The notes under the pieces: model-generated
Database searches by the model: none
What the model was told of the DNA's origin: nothing
What the model saw: the letters and a program-made list of their open reading frames with translations, nothing else
Source: Ruegeria discodermiae
GTDB lineage: Bacteria > Pseudomonadota > Alphaproteobacteria > Rhodobacterales > Rhodobacteraceae
Direction: 5' to 3'
DNA length: 64,000 nt
NCBI RefSeq assembly: GCF_030758345.1
Contig: NZ_JAVAMO010000008.1
Coordinates: 124,001-188,000, forward strand
Translations under genes and position numbers: made by a program
In this document: positions 1-9,250 of the stretch, piece by piece
How the letters are laid out: every line of letters begins with the position of its first letter
How positions within the stretch are numbered: the stretch's first letter is position 1

Positions 1-465
1 CCGGGCATCATTTCCGCCATCGCCTTTCGCATCTACGCCCGCTGGCTGGGAATTGAGCCAGGGATGGGCGCCATCATCTGGGCTCATGCAGTGCACAATG
101 TGCCTTTTGTGGTTTTAGTGGTGATGGCGCGGCTTTCATCATTGCCCAAGAGCCAGACCGAAGCAGCACGCGACCTGGGCGCAGATCCCTTCATCGCCTT
201 CTTGCGTATTACGCTGCCATATCTGGTGCCGGCCATTCTTGGGGCGAGCATTTTCTGTCTGCTGCTCAGCTTTGACGATTTTGTCCGCTCGTTCTTCCTT
301 GGTGGTTATGAACCAACCCTGCCGGTTCTGATTTTCGCCAAGCTGAAATCCGGCATGTCGCCTGAAATTAACGCAATTGCGACCGTCGCGCTGATTCTGA
401 CCGCCGCGATTGGCATCTGGGCCGAACGGTTCACTCGCCGCATGAACAAGGATTCGAAAGCATGA
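1..465 (+). CDS. ABC transporter permease, PotC-like (5' end outside window)
   Basis: Inner-membrane permease of a binding-protein-dependent importer of the spermidine/putrescine/iron type. The frame is open from base 1, so the N-terminus lies upstream of the window. The visible part has hydrophobic segments and the cytoplasmic EAA loop (EAARDLGADPF...LPYLVPAI) that docks on the ATPase. It ends with a basic tail (ERFTRRMNKDSKA). Its stop overlaps the ATG of the ATPase gene in an ATGA, so the two are translationally coupled. The substrate cannot be told from the sequence; the binding protein and the other permease are presumably upstream. Confidence 0.9.
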   Translation, partial: PGIISAIAFRIYARWLGIEPGMGAIIWAHAVHNVPFVVLVVMARLSSLPKSQTEAARDLGADPFIAFLRITLPYLVPAILGASIFCLLLSFDDFVRSFFLGGYEPTLPVLIFAKLKSGMSPEINAIATVALILTAAIGIWAERFTRRMNKDSKA

Positions 466-1547
466 CTGCTACAACACCTCTTGTCCGCATCGACCATGTA
501 TCCAAGCAATTCGGGTCGTTTGTCGCAATCGAGAACTTGTCATTGGATATCGCGCGCGGTGAGTTCGTGACCTTTCTCGGCCCGTCAGGATGTGGCAAGT
601 CGACGACGCTGCGCATCCTCGGCGGGTTCGAGCAGCCTACTTCTGGACGCATCATCCTCGACGGTGAAGATGTAACGACGCTACCGCCTGAAAAACGGCA
701 TGTGAATATGGTGTTTCAGGACTACGCCTTGTTTCCCCACATGACAGTCCGCCAGAATATTTCCTTTGGGCTTGAGCTCAAGGGAATGAGCAAGTCTGAT
801 ATCCGACGGCGGCAGGATGAGATTATGTCCTTTCTGGAGTTGGATGCTTACGGTGACCGATATCCCGGCCAGTTGTCGGGTGGTCAACGCCAGCGGGTTG
901 CGTTGGCGCGGGCGCTGGCCCCGGACCCTGCGTTGTTGCTGTTGGATGAACCGCTGGGCGCGCTTGACGCCAAACTGCGCGGCCAGGTTCAACAGGAGTT
1001 GAAGTCCATTCAGCGCCGCACACACAAGACCTTCTTCTTTGTGACTCACGATCAGGAAGAAGCGCTAACTATGTCCGACCGCATCGTCGTGATGAACAAC
1101 GGGAAGGTCGAACAAGACGGAACCCCTGAAGAACTCTATTTCCATCCCGCTACACGATTTGTCGCCGAGTTCATTGGCGACACAAACCTGCTGACCGGCG
1201 AGGTGCGGGGGCAGGATGGAGATACCGTCGTTATGGATTGGTTCGGACGAACGCTACATGGCCATGCCCCTGCCAGCACGCCCCAGATCGGTGATGCTGT
1301 CACGGCGTCGATCCGGTTGGAAAAGCTGGGTTTTCACACCGCGCGTCCCGAGGCTACTAATGCGGTGCAGGGGAAGGTAATTGCAAAAACATTCCTTGGC
1401 AGCCGCATGTCTGTTGATTTGATGATCGAGGAAGCCCAAGGGTCGGTTCTGCGCGCTTTTGTCGATGCTGAAACCGGCCAGTCTTTCGGGTCCGATCCGG
1501 TCTGGATCGGGTGGGAAAAAGACAGTATGGCGGTTTTGCGCGAGTAG
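462..1547 (+). CDS. ABC transporter ATP-binding protein, PotA-like
   Basis: ATPase that energises import through the preceding permease. Its 361 residues are typical for PotA/FbpC/CysA proteins. Visible motifs are Walker A GPSGCGKST near residue 40, signature LSGGQRQRVALARAL, Walker B LLLLDEPLGALD and the switch His in FVTHDQEEA. The last about 110 residues form a TOBE-like regulatory domain (EFIGDTNLLTGEV onward). The start is fixed by the 4-bp overlap with the upstream gene. The family is clear; the cargo (polyamine, iron or another small solute) is not. A transposase relic follows, so the operon probably ends here. Confidence 0.93.
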   Translation: MTATTPLVRIDHVSKQFGSFVAIENLSLDIARGEFVTFLGPSGCGKSTTLRILGGFEQPTSGRIILDGEDVTTLPPEKRHVNMVFQDYALFPHMTVRQNISFGLELKGMSKSDIRRRQDEIMSFLELDAYGDRYPGQLSGGQRQRVALARALAPDPALLLLDEPLGALDAKLRGQVQQELKSIQRRTHKTFFFVTHDQEEALTMSDRIVVMNNGKVEQDGTPEELYFHPATRFVAEFIGDTNLLTGEVRGQDGDTVVMDWFGRTLHGHAPASTPQIGDAVTASIRLEKLGFHTARPEATNAVQGKVIAKTFLGSRMSVDLMIEEAQGSVLRAFVDAETGQSFGSDPVWIGWEKDSMAVLRE

Positions 1548-1605
1548 CCCGGGCTGAGGCTTCTGCCTCGTTGTTGCGTTTTTCCATCGGCGGTAAAATC
1601 CCAGC

Positions 1606-1822
1606 TCATGTTGACAAATGACGGAACCAGAGACGGATTGACGTGCTGTTGATAAAACCGAGAGAGCTTTCAGCCGTTTTTGTCGTAGCGAGTCACGACA
1701 CGTCGGGTATTCTTGAGCTTGTTGAAACAGCACTCTACGCTGCGTTCGAAGCTTTTGATTGCTGTATTGAGAGCTCGGACAGCGTGCGTGGTCTTGGCGC
1801 TCCGGTGAAGAATTTTTCCCAT
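1606..1822 (-). pseudogene. Chimeric transposase relic: IS481-type N-terminus joined to IS5-type C-terminus
   Basis: Read leftward from an ATG at 1822, the first 17 codons (MGKILHRSAKTTHAVRA) match the conserved start of alphaproteobacterial IS481 transposases. Without a break in frame the next codons (SVECCFNKLKNTRRV, VTRYDK) match the C-terminal signature of IS5-family transposases. The frame then meets a stop. Shifting by one base at an A-run restores the expected ending (AESSLGFINSTSIRLW, then stop at 1606). Two unrelated IS fragments have therefore been fused and have since decayed by a one-base insertion. Family assignments come from remembered consensus sequences. Confidence 0.7.
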
Positions 1823-1982
1823 AGTGCGTCCTTTCGATGGCCACAGATCGCTAGACCATCACCCTGGAACTAAATACCGAGGTGCCCATAGTATCTGAAA
1901 CTGAACAGAAACCCGATTGAGCGTTGCTATGTTGAAATCACGTCGCAATATTGATCGCTGATACAAAGCAGGAGAATTCTTA

Positions 1983-2789
1983 GTGGATCTCGGTATTGCG
2001 GGGCGGGTTGCCGTCATTACAGGTGCAAGCGCTGGTATTGGCCTGGCGATTGCGAGTGAGCTCGTTGCAAACGGTGTTTCCGTTCTGATCGCCGCTCGAG
2101 GTGCAGAGCGCTTGCAGCACGCAGAAGGCCAGCTTCGAGAAATACCTGGTGCGAAAGTCGCATCTATTGCCATTGATGTCTCGACGCCTGAGGCCGCTAC
2201 GCGCATCGTCAGTGAGGCGATCGAAGTGTTCGGATCCCTTGATATTTTGGTCAACAACGCCGGCAGAGCACATGCGGGTGGTCTTTTGACGTCGAGCGAG
2301 GAAGACTGGCAAGAGATGGCGGACGTCAAGTTGAGTTCGATGCGGCGCATATGCAAGGCAGCGATCCCGCACATGCAGGAACAGGGTTGGGGAAGGATCG
2401 TCAACATGTCCTCGATCGGCGGGATCTATCCAAATCCCAAGCTGCTTATCTCGCATGTGCTGAGCGCTGCGATCAACAATCTGACCAAGTCTCTGGCCCT
2501 CGAAGTCGCGGCAGATGGAATCCTGGTCAACGCGATCGGCGTCGGTGCTGTTGCCACGGACAATTGGGCGCGCAATATGGTTCCCACAGTGCGCAGCACC
2601 CGACCTGAATTTGCCGAACTGTCCGACGACGAAGTGGTCGCCAGAATTTCTGCTGAGCGAACGCCGATTGGCCGCCCCGGCACGCCAGCAGACATTGCCG
2701 CGATCGCCGCGTTCCTGTGTTCGGACCGAAACGGCTTCGTCACAGGAGATACCATCGAAGCGTCTGGCGGCGCCGATCGGTTCATGTAA
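1983..2789 (+). CDS. SDR-family oxidoreductase, atypical (no YxxxK)
   Basis: 268-residue Rossmann-fold protein with the NAD(P)-binding TGASAGIG motif (about residues 13-20), NNAG, and the catalytic-type Ser in NMSSIGG. The classical Tyr-x-x-x-Lys is absent: the aligned stretch reads SHVLSAAINNLTK, with Ser in both the Tyr and Lys positions. SDR subfamilies with SNxxR there are known, so the protein may still bind NAD(P) but use other chemistry. GTG start preceded by AGGAG at about 1969. It sits 38 bp upstream of the ligB-like gene, which suggests a role in the same aromatic pathway. The C-terminus (TGDTIEASGGADRFM) is intact. Confidence 0.88.
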   Translation: MDLGIAGRVAVITGASAGIGLAIASELVANGVSVLIAARGAERLQHAEGQLREIPGAKVASIAIDVSTPEAATRIVSEAIEVFGSLDILVNNAGRAHAGGLLTSSEEDWQEMADVKLSSMRRICKAAIPHMQEQGWGRIVNMSSIGGIYPNPKLLISHVLSAAINNLTKSLALEVAADGILVNAIGVGAVATDNWARNMVPTVRSTRPEFAELSDDEVVARISAERTPIGRPGTPADIAAIAAFLCSDRNGFVTGDTIEASGGADRFM

Positions 2790-2827
2790 CCAAACAAATT
2801 ACCTGTCTGCCGGGAGGGATATTCGTC

Positions 2828-3667
2828 ATGGCGGAACTCGTCGCAGTCTATACAGTGCCGCATACGCCAAGCTTCGTTGCCGATGTTCAGCAGACTGGCG
2901 ACACAATTGAGACTGCACGGTTTTTTTCCGAGATCAGATCACATCTGGAAAAAGTACGACCCGATGTCATCGTCAGTGTCACGAACGATCATTTCAATAC
3001 ATTCTTCTTTGACAATTGGCCAACTTTTGCAATCGGCGTCGCAGACAAGACAGCAGGCCCGAGCGATCAGACACCGGGCATGCCCTGGTACGACTTGACG
3101 GTCGAAAGCGCCGCCGCACGTCACATTTTGAGAGGTCTTGTTAAGGAAGGTTTCGACTTCAGTTCAACCGTGGATTTTCAGCTCGACCACGGAACGCTTG
3201 TGCCGCTGCACTTTTTGACCCCCGACATGTCGCTGCCAATCGTTCCGATTTTCGTTAACTGCATTGTACCACCATTGCCGCCGGCGCAGCGATGCTATGG
3301 CCTCGGACGTGCAATCTCCGGCGCGATTGGTAGTTGGCATAAGAATGTCAGGGTAGCCGTCATCGCCAGCGGGTCGCTCAGCCTGGAAATCGGCGGGCCA
3401 CGTGTTGACGTTGACAAGACGTTTGGTGTGCCCGATCCGGCCTGGGCGAACTGGATTCTTGACCGGATCGGGCATTGCGAACATGACGATTTGGTCAGCA
3501 AAGCCAGCGAGGCGCGTATGCTGGAGGCAGGAAATGTCGCCGGCGAACTTCTCAATTGGATCGTTGCGCTCGGTATGGTTGGTTTGAGGCCGCCGGAGAT
3601 CCTGCTTGATCAACCTAAACTCGGCAACGCTTTTGCGGCATGGAACCTTGAGGAGTCCCAGCCTTGA
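2828..3667 (+). CDS. Class III extradiol dioxygenase, LigB-type catalytic subunit
   Basis: 279-residue LigB-superfamily protein. Members open catechol-type rings next to the hydroxyls with Fe(II) and O2. Visible are the N-terminal metal ligand His12 (VPHTPSF), the second ligand in TNDHFNTFF (His55) followed by the LigB-like DNWPTFAIGV, and a DHGTLVPLHFL block. The usual GG(L/M)SHQ motif, whose His is the proposed active-site base, reads SGSLSLEIGG, with Leu in place of His. Start chosen at 2828 because a strong GGGAGG lies just before it; longer forms overlap the SDR gene. The stop overlaps the TTG of the next gene. Substrate unknown. Confidence 0.85.
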   Translation: MAELVAVYTVPHTPSFVADVQQTGDTIETARFFSEIRSHLEKVRPDVIVSVTNDHFNTFFFDNWPTFAIGVADKTAGPSDQTPGMPWYDLTVESAAARHILRGLVKEGFDFSSTVDFQLDHGTLVPLHFLTPDMSLPIVPIFVNCIVPPLPPAQRCYGLGRAISGAIGSWHKNVRVAVIASGSLSLEIGGPRVDVDKTFGVPDPAWANWILDRIGHCEHDDLVSKASEARMLEAGNVAGELLNWIVALGMVGLRPPEILLDQPKLGNAFAAWNLEESQP

Positions 3668-3930
3668 ACGTTTATTTGATCCATACATTGTGCCGCCGTG
3701 TATTGCACGACAGGGAATTTCGCGAGCTGATCCTAAGAGATCCCGAAGCGGCGGTGGCGTCGATGCCGTTCAGCCAAGAGGAGCGTGCCGCGCTGCTTGC
3801 CGGAGATGTAGCACTGCTGCATCGTGAGGGCGTATCAGCCTTCCTTTTGCTTATCCTCAGCCGCTTCGAAGTCTTCGGATTAGTGCTCCCGGTTTTTAAT
3901 AGACGCATGCGCACTGGTATGTCCGATTGA
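3664..3930 (+). CDS. LigA-like small subunit of extradiol dioxygenase
   Basis: Small helical protein of 88 residues. The pattern FRELILRDPEAAVASMPFSQEERAALLAGD followed by a Gly-containing stretch (HREGVSAF) is that of the LigA (alpha) subunits that cap the LigB active site; it is quoted here as two consecutive parts, FRELILRDPEAAVA and SMPFSQEERAALLAGD. TTG start inside the ligB stop (TTGA overlap), so the two subunits are probably made together in equal amounts. The C-terminal half (ILSRFEVFGLVLPVFNRRMR) is more hydrophobic than in typical LigA. Confidence rests mainly on context and the Dx(2)A / LT-x-EER pattern. Confidence 0.65.
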   Translation: MNVYLIHTLCRRVLHDREFRELILRDPEAAVASMPFSQEERAALLAGDVALLHREGVSAFLLLILSRFEVFGLVLPVFNRRMRTGMSD

Positions 3931-3960
3931 TCTGCGGCTGGTCTATCGGGGCATTCTCAG

Positions 3961-5400
3961 TCAGGTAGATGGTCGCGTTTCTGGGTTGGAACTCGGCGAA
4001 CCCGGAAACCAGCTTTCGGCATTGTCATGGCAAACCCGCCGGACCAGGTTTTCCGCGTTTCGAATGTCATTGGGCATATGTCCGTCTGCCATCCAGCGTC
4101 CGATCATCCGGCACAGCAGCCGGCGAAAATATTCGTGCCGTGGGAAAGACAGGAAGGATCGAGAATCCGTCAGCATGCCCAAGAACCGTGAGAGCAGCCC
4201 CATCTGAGCCAGTTGTGTCATCTGCCTCTCCATCCCGTCGAGCTGGTCATTGAACCACCACGCTGTGCCCGCCTGTATCTTGCCCGGCAGGCTGCCATCC
4301 TGAAAGTTCCCTGCAGCAGTGACAATGACCTCGTTTCGGCTGGGGTCGAGACCGTAGAGGATGGTCTTTGGTAGCCCTCCGCTCCGCTCAATGGCGCCGA
4401 GCAAGGCATTCAGCGACTCAGCTATTGGCATGTCCGCAATCGAGTCACATCCGATATCCGGGCCTAGCTGAGCGTAGAGTCTGGCATTGGTGTTTCGCAT
4501 AGCGCCGATATGGAACTGCATGACCAGATCGCGCTCTGCATAGGCCTGAGCAAGACGGACCAGAACCGTGCCCTGAAAATCGGCGGAGTCTTGTGCGCTC
4601 ACCGAAGCGCCACGACGCGCATTGTCCAGAAGTTGATCGAGTTCGGTGATTGGGCGGAAAGCAAAAGGCGTCAGTGTATCCAGCCCATGATCGCTGGCCA
4701 AACACCCGTTCGCCACGAAATGATCTAGCCGGAGGGTAAGAGCTTCGATCAGCGTGTCAAACCCGGAAATCTCGATACCCGAGGCCGCCGAAAGCCGGTC
4801 TATATAGGCCCCAAAGCCATCCTTGGTGATTTTGAATGCGGCGTCGGGACGGAAACTGGGGGCGACGACAAAACCCAGATCGGCAACGTTCGACAAGGCT
4901 CGATGCGCTGATAGATCGTCGCAGGGATCATCGGTTGTTCCCACAAAGCTGACATTCATTTGCCGCAGAAGACCGCGTGCTGAATGGCTGGGTGCGGCGA
5001 GCTTCGCATTGGCGATCTGCCAGACCTCTTCGGCGGTGTCGGGCCCGAACACGCCATTCCAGCCGAAATAGCGGCGTAACTCCAGATGGCTCCAGTGGTA
5101 CAGAGGATTACCCAGGCAATGCGGCATCGTTTCGGCAAAGGCGAGGAACTTTTCGCGGTAGTCCGATGCACCGGTGATGCGGTCTTCGTCAATGCCGTTC
5201 CAGCGCATGGCGCGCCATTTGTAGTGATCCCCCTCAAGCCAGATCTCACCAAGCGACGCCCATCTGCGATCTTCCAGAATGGCCTGTGGATCAAGATGGT
5301 TGTGGTAATCTATGACGGGCAGCTTTGCGGCCGTTTCGTGAAACAGGCGCTCGGCCTGTGGCGTGTCGAGTAGGAAGTTGTCTCCAAGAAAACCTGTCAT
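3961..5400 (-). CDS. uxaC: Glucuronate isomerase
   Basis: Isomerises D-glucuronate to D-fructuronate (and D-galacturonate to D-tagaturonate), the first cytoplasmic step of hexuronate breakdown. 479 residues, normal for UxaC. The N-terminus has the conserved VIDYHNHLDP metal-binding motif of the amidohydrolase fold, and the ILYGLDPSRNE, FNDQLDGMERQMTQLA and LTDSRSFLSFPRHEYFRR blocks are characteristic. It is the last gene of the leftward operon; its ATG overlaps the stop of the reductase gene (ATGA). It converges on the ligA-like gene, with only about 30 bp between the stops. Confidence 0.96.
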   Translation of the reverse strand: MTGFLGDNFLLDTPQAERLFHETAAKLPVIDYHNHLDPQAILEDRRWASLGEIWLEGDHYKWRAMRWNGIDEDRITGASDYREKFLAFAETMPHCLGNPLYHWSHLELRRYFGWNGVFGPDTAEEVWQIANAKLAAPSHSARGLLRQMNVSFVGTTDDPCDDLSAHRALSNVADLGFVVAPSFRPDAAFKITKDGFGAYIDRLSAASGIEISGFDTLIEALTLRLDHFVANGCLASDHGLDTLTPFAFRPITELDQLLDNARRGASVSAQDSADFQGTVLVRLAQAYAERDLVMQFHIGAMRNTNARLYAQLGPDIGCDSIADMPIAESLNALLGAIERSGGLPKTILYGLDPSRNEVIVTAAGNFQDGSLPGKIQAGTAWWFNDQLDGMERQMTQLAQMGLLSRFLGMLTDSRSFLSFPRHEYFRRLLCRMIGRWMADGHMPNDIRNAENLVRRVCHDNAESWFPGSPSSNPETRPST

Positions 5401-6857
5401 TGCCCGTCCATCCTCAACACCAGAGTTTCGATCAGTGCAGAGCGTGCGCCTATGGCGGCGACCCGGTCATAAGCGCTCAGGACGCCCGCCCTGAAACCCG
5501 AATGGGCAGCGAGCTTCGGATCAAATATCTGATCGAGCCGCAAAAGGGACTCGACATATTGCCGCCCGTCCTGAACCGCCGCCAACTGCGCAAATTCCCC
5601 GGCCATCGGATCTTGAACCGGTACCGGCGCGCCGGTTTCATTTGTGCCTCGGACATAGCGCGCCCAACCCGCAATAGCCAATGCCGTCAACGACCAGTCC
5701 CGCCCTTGTTCAAGGTTTACCGCACAGGGCGCCAGCAGCCGTTGCGGTAACTTTTGGCTGCCGTCCATGGCTATCTGCGTGGTCTTGTGGTGAAGCTTTG
5801 AATTGCTGAACCGCTTGATCAGCTGCGAAGCATAGTCGTTAAGATCCACCGTGCCGGGCATCGACAGGGTAGGGGCCTGTTCGGTCATCATCAATCGATA
5901 TGCGGCCTCGCGGAACACGTCATCCGCCATGCAATCGGCTATGGTTGCGTGCCCATGCAAGGCCCCGAGATAGGCGAGAAAGGAATGCGCGCCATTCAGC
6001 ATGCGCAGCTTCATGTCTTCGAAAGGCTCCACATCCGTCACCATTTCGGCCCCTATGGCGGCCCAATCCGGCCGACCGCAGGCAAAATCGTCTTCGATAA
6101 CCCACTGCCGGAATGGTTCGCATAAGATACCGTTGGGATCTTCATGCCCCAACAATTCGCGGAGTGTCTCGCTGGCTGCAGAGTCCAACGCGGGTACGAT
6201 CCGGTCGACCATCGTTGACGGGAAGCGGCAGGTCTCGGTGATCCAATCCGCCAGCCCGGAATCCCGCGCAAGCGCCATGCCCAACACCGCGTTTCTGCAC
6301 ATGACCCCGTTTGATGGCAGGTTATCGCAGGTCAGAACCGTCACTCCGCCGCGCCCGGCAGATCGGCGCCTTTGCAGCCCTTCAACGATAGTGCCAATGG
6401 TGGTGGTCGGCGTTTCCGGCGTAGTCAGATCGTGCTGGACAAGAGGGTGATCCAGGTCGAGCGAACCTCCCGCCAGGCAATAGCCCTTTTCTGTGATCGT
6501 AAGCGAGATGATGCGCAGGTCGGCACCGGAAATGAGGTCGGGAATTGCATCAGAACCGTCGCGCAATGGATGAAGCGTTTGCGTGACACACGCGACGCGT
6601 CGCGCCGTCAACCCCGCATCGTCGGCTTCCGCCACGGTGTAGAACCGCCCGGCCGCATCCAATTCGGACAGGAGAGCCTCTCCAGAATTCGACCGCGCCA
6701 CAGCGACGCCCCAATCGCCCCCGGACGCTTCATTGGCGAGGTCCGTGTAAAAGATCGGATGCGCCCGGGCGAACGCGCCGAACCCGATATGCAGGATACG
6801 GGTCTTCAGCGCAGATTGGTCATAGGAAGCCTGCGCCAAACTGTGTTTTTTGATCAC
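5397..6857 (-). CDS. uxuB: Fructuronate reductase / mannitol dehydrogenase family
   Basis: NAD-dependent reductase of the mannitol dehydrogenase family, expected to convert D-fructuronate to D-mannonate. The N-terminal Rossmann motif is ILHIGFGAFARAH, and the family signature FPSTMVDRIVP lies mid-protein. GTG start at 6857 (VIKKHSLAQ) preferred: it gives a 486-residue protein of normal length and overlaps the upstream stop in a GTGA. A longer reading would add 47 atypical residues that overlap the GH31 gene. Between uxaC and GH31 in the operon, it supplies the step that UxuA (on the divergent arm) needs. Confidence 0.93.
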   Translation of the reverse strand: MIKKHSLAQASYDQSALKTRILHIGFGAFARAHPIFYTDLANEASGGDWGVAVARSNSGEALLSELDAAGRFYTVAEADDAGLTARRVACVTQTLHPLRDGSDAIPDLISGADLRIISLTITEKGYCLAGGSLDLDHPLVQHDLTTPETPTTTIGTIVEGLQRRRSAGRGGVTVLTCDNLPSNGVMCRNAVLGMALARDSGLADWITETCRFPSTMVDRIVPALDSAASETLRELLGHEDPNGILCEPFRQWVIEDDFACGRPDWAAIGAEMVTDVEPFEDMKLRMLNGAHSFLAYLGALHGHATIADCMADDVFREAAYRLMMTEQAPTLSMPGTVDLNDYASQLIKRFSNSKLHHKTTQIAMDGSQKLPQRLLAPCAVNLEQGRDWSLTALAIAGWARYVRGTNETGAPVPVQDPMAGEFAQLAAVQDGRQYVESLLRLDQIFDPKLAAHSGFRAGVLSAYDRVAAIGARSALIETLVLRMDGQ

Positions 6858-9241
6858 TTGCCCGCCCCCCGGAGACCGCCGTAGGGATGCATCTGGCCGG
6901 AGGCGCTGGGCAGCCCCCGCACCAGCAATGGTTGCGCATCGATACTTCTGATTTCGACCTGACCAAAGCCAGGTGCGTAGCGACCTGACAATGTCCAATC
7001 CAGCGCGGGCTGAGCGTCACCGCTAGTCAGCTTGACCGCGGCCAGGCAGTGGTTGCCCGACAGCGCATCTTGCGCAATACCGTCATCATCATAGACCCAC
7101 GAGGTAATTGTGCCGCCTACGCCTCTTGCCGGGCAGACCAGCAGCACGCGCGATCCCTCCTTATCAGGCGTGGCGCGCGTTGTATTTTCAGACAGCGGCA
7201 AAACTGAGCCACCGCGAACAAAAACCGGTATGCTGTCAAGCGTTACCGGTATTTCAAGCGTTTGTCCGCCTGGATGCCAGCGAGCGCTGTCAAGTTGCCA
7301 CCACCCGCCGGGCCAGTCGGGCAGGTAAACTTGCCGGGTCTTGGCCCCTTGCTCGATCACCGAAGCAATCAGAAGATCGGGGCCCAGCATGAATTCGAAC
7401 TGCGCATCACGACATGCAGGATCGTCCGGAAAGTCCAGAAACAGCGGCCGCAGTATCGGTTCATGTTCCGTCACCGCGCGGTAAAGCTGTGTGTAGAGAT
7501 ATGGCAACAGCCGATAGCGCAGGCGGATAGCATCGCGCACCTGCGCGGTAATCTCGGGATACATCCATGGCTCGTTGGCAGTATTGTCATCGTTCCAGGA
7601 ATGGATGGTGAATCTTGGATGAAAAATTCCGTTCTGCACCCAGCGCAGGAACAGTTCCGGCTCGGGCCGCGGCCCGGCGAAGCCACCAACGTCATGCCCA
7701 ATATTGTAGAATCCCGACAGGCTCAACCCCAGCCCCATAGGGATGTTCCAGCGCAGTGTATCCCAGTTCGTGCGGTTGTCACCGGTCCAGGTTTGGGCAT
7801 AGCGTTGCGTCCCCGGTGCCGCACAGCGTGAGATCAAATAGGGGCGTTTATCAGGGGCATGGGCCAGCTGCGCCCCATGCGAAGCGCGGGTCATCAGCAG
7901 GCCCATAAGCGGGCGAATTTGGCTGATTTCGATGGGCACGCCAAACCCTTTGGCTCGGGCGCCATCATCCCAAACCTCGTATTCGTTATTGTCATTCCAG
8001 GTGCTGCCGATGCCTTGGGTCAAAAGTGCCGTGGTCACGTTGTCCTGCCACCAGCGCACGGTATCCGGGTTTGTGAAGTCTAGATGTGTGCCTTGCCCGT
8101 CCCAGAACGCCGAAACCTCGGATTGCCCGGTCTCGCTATCGTTCAGAAACAGTCCCTGTTCTACGGCTTTGGCGTATTTTGGGTGATCATCCAGCATGAC
8201 CGGTTTGATGTTGGCAATCAGCTCAACATCCTCGGCAGCGAAATCCGCAGCAAGACCAGCCATGTCGGGGAACTTAGCGGTGTTCCAGTTGAAGACGTAG
8301 CGCTTGCCATTGATCGAAGTATAGCCCGAAGACATCTGGAAGCTGTCGCAGGGAATTTCCACGGTCCGCAAGCGTTCAAGAAACCCGTGCATCTGCTCCT
8401 GCGCATCCGGCGCGTCGGTATAAGCCATCGAGGACGCCGAATACCCCAACCCCCAACGCGGCATGAAGGCAGTGCCGCCGGTCAGCCACGCCTGCCGCTT
8501 GACGACACCACGCACATCCGGGGCCCAGCTCAGGTAAAGGTCCAGATCCCCATCCTCAGCCCGCCAGCTTCGGAACGGGGCGTGGTAATTATCCAGCTCG
8601 TTGCCCAAGTCGAACCAACAGGTCGACAGATTGTCATAAAACAGCCCCATCGCGCCTGCACCGGGCCGCTCGGTGATTGAGAAGGGAATATGTTTATAAA
8701 GCGGATCCGTTGAGCGTGCATCATATCCCAGCGCGTCGAGATTGCGCATTTCATAGCGCCTGCCGCCGCGCTCCAGCGGTCCGGCCTTTTCACCCAGCCC
8801 GAAATAGCGTTCATCTGGAAAACGGTGCATGAAATGGGCGACGCGGTTGTCACGCCGCCCCAGCATGAAAGCCCCGGTAGTGCGGTCTTCGGCCAGGTGC
8901 CGCCACGGCGCGTCAGGTTCTATACGGCATTCCCATCGCAATGCCAGTGGTGACATCACGGTCAGGCGCAGATGGTTGGTCTCCAGAGTTGCATCATCAG
9001 TCAGAATTTTCGGGCAAGAAAATCCGGCCAGATCATCACGCGCACGCCCTTCCCATGGCACATCGCTCTGGGGAGCGACCGACCAGCTGCGATCCAAGCG
9101 CCAGACGCCGTCGCGAAGCAGCCGAACCCGCACCAGGTCGTGGTCCAGCACTTCGATACGCAGTAGGTGCCGCCTCTCGATCCTGAGCGAAAGCCCGTTG
9201 GGGCCGCTCTCATCCAACCGCCAATTACACAGGGTTTTCAT
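6854..9241 (-). CDS. Glycoside hydrolase family 31 (alpha-glycosidase)
   Basis: Retaining alpha-glycosidase of 795 residues. The GH31 catalytic nucleophile is visible as Asp417 in STWNDNNEYE and the acid/base as Asp488 in TWTGDNRTNW. Also present are the barrel-entry motif PRWGLGYSASS (about 261-271) and a C-terminal beta domain (LPLFLDFPDD-like, then FVRGGSVLPL). No signal peptide is seen, so it should act in the cytoplasm on an imported oligosaccharide. Family members include alpha-glucosidases, alpha-xylosidases and sulfoquinovosidases. In this operon a substrate carrying or linked to glucuronic acid is likely but unproven. GTGA overlap with uxuB; 9 bp from dctM. Confidence 0.9.
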   Translation of the reverse strand: MKTLCNWRLDESGPNGLSLRIERRHLLRIEVLDHDLVRVRLLRDGVWRLDRSWSVAPQSDVPWEGRARDDLAGFSCPKILTDDATLETNHLRLTVMSPLALRWECRIEPDAPWRHLAEDRTTGAFMLGRRDNRVAHFMHRFPDERYFGLGEKAGPLERGGRRYEMRNLDALGYDARSTDPLYKHIPFSITERPGAGAMGLFYDNLSTCWFDLGNELDNYHAPFRSWRAEDGDLDLYLSWAPDVRGVVKRQAWLTGGTAFMPRWGLGYSASSMAYTDAPDAQEQMHGFLERLRTVEIPCDSFQMSSGYTSINGKRYVFNWNTAKFPDMAGLAADFAAEDVELIANIKPVMLDDHPKYAKAVEQGLFLNDSETGQSEVSAFWDGQGTHLDFTNPDTVRWWQDNVTTALLTQGIGSTWNDNNEYEVWDDGARAKGFGVPIEISQIRPLMGLLMTRASHGAQLAHAPDKRPYLISRCAAPGTQRYAQTWTGDNRTNWDTLRWNIPMGLGLSLSGFYNIGHDVGGFAGPRPEPELFLRWVQNGIFHPRFTIHSWNDDNTANEPWMYPEITAQVRDAIRLRYRLLPYLYTQLYRAVTEHEPILRPLFLDFPDDPACRDAQFEFMLGPDLLIASVIEQGAKTRQVYLPDWPGGWWQLDSARWHPGGQTLEIPVTLDSIPVFVRGGSVLPLSENTTRATPDKEGSRVLLVCPARGVGGTITSWVYDDDGIAQDALSGNHCLAAVKLTSGDAQPALDWTLSGRYAPGFGQVEIRSIDAQPLLVRGLPSASGQMHPYGGLRGAGK

Positions 9242-9250
9242 CGTATGTCC

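Noticed and set aside
1254-1844. 196-codon leftward open frame across the end of the ATPase gene
   Set aside because: It is the shadow of the ATPase gene and of the transposase relic in another frame; composition is Arg/Gln rich with no motif.
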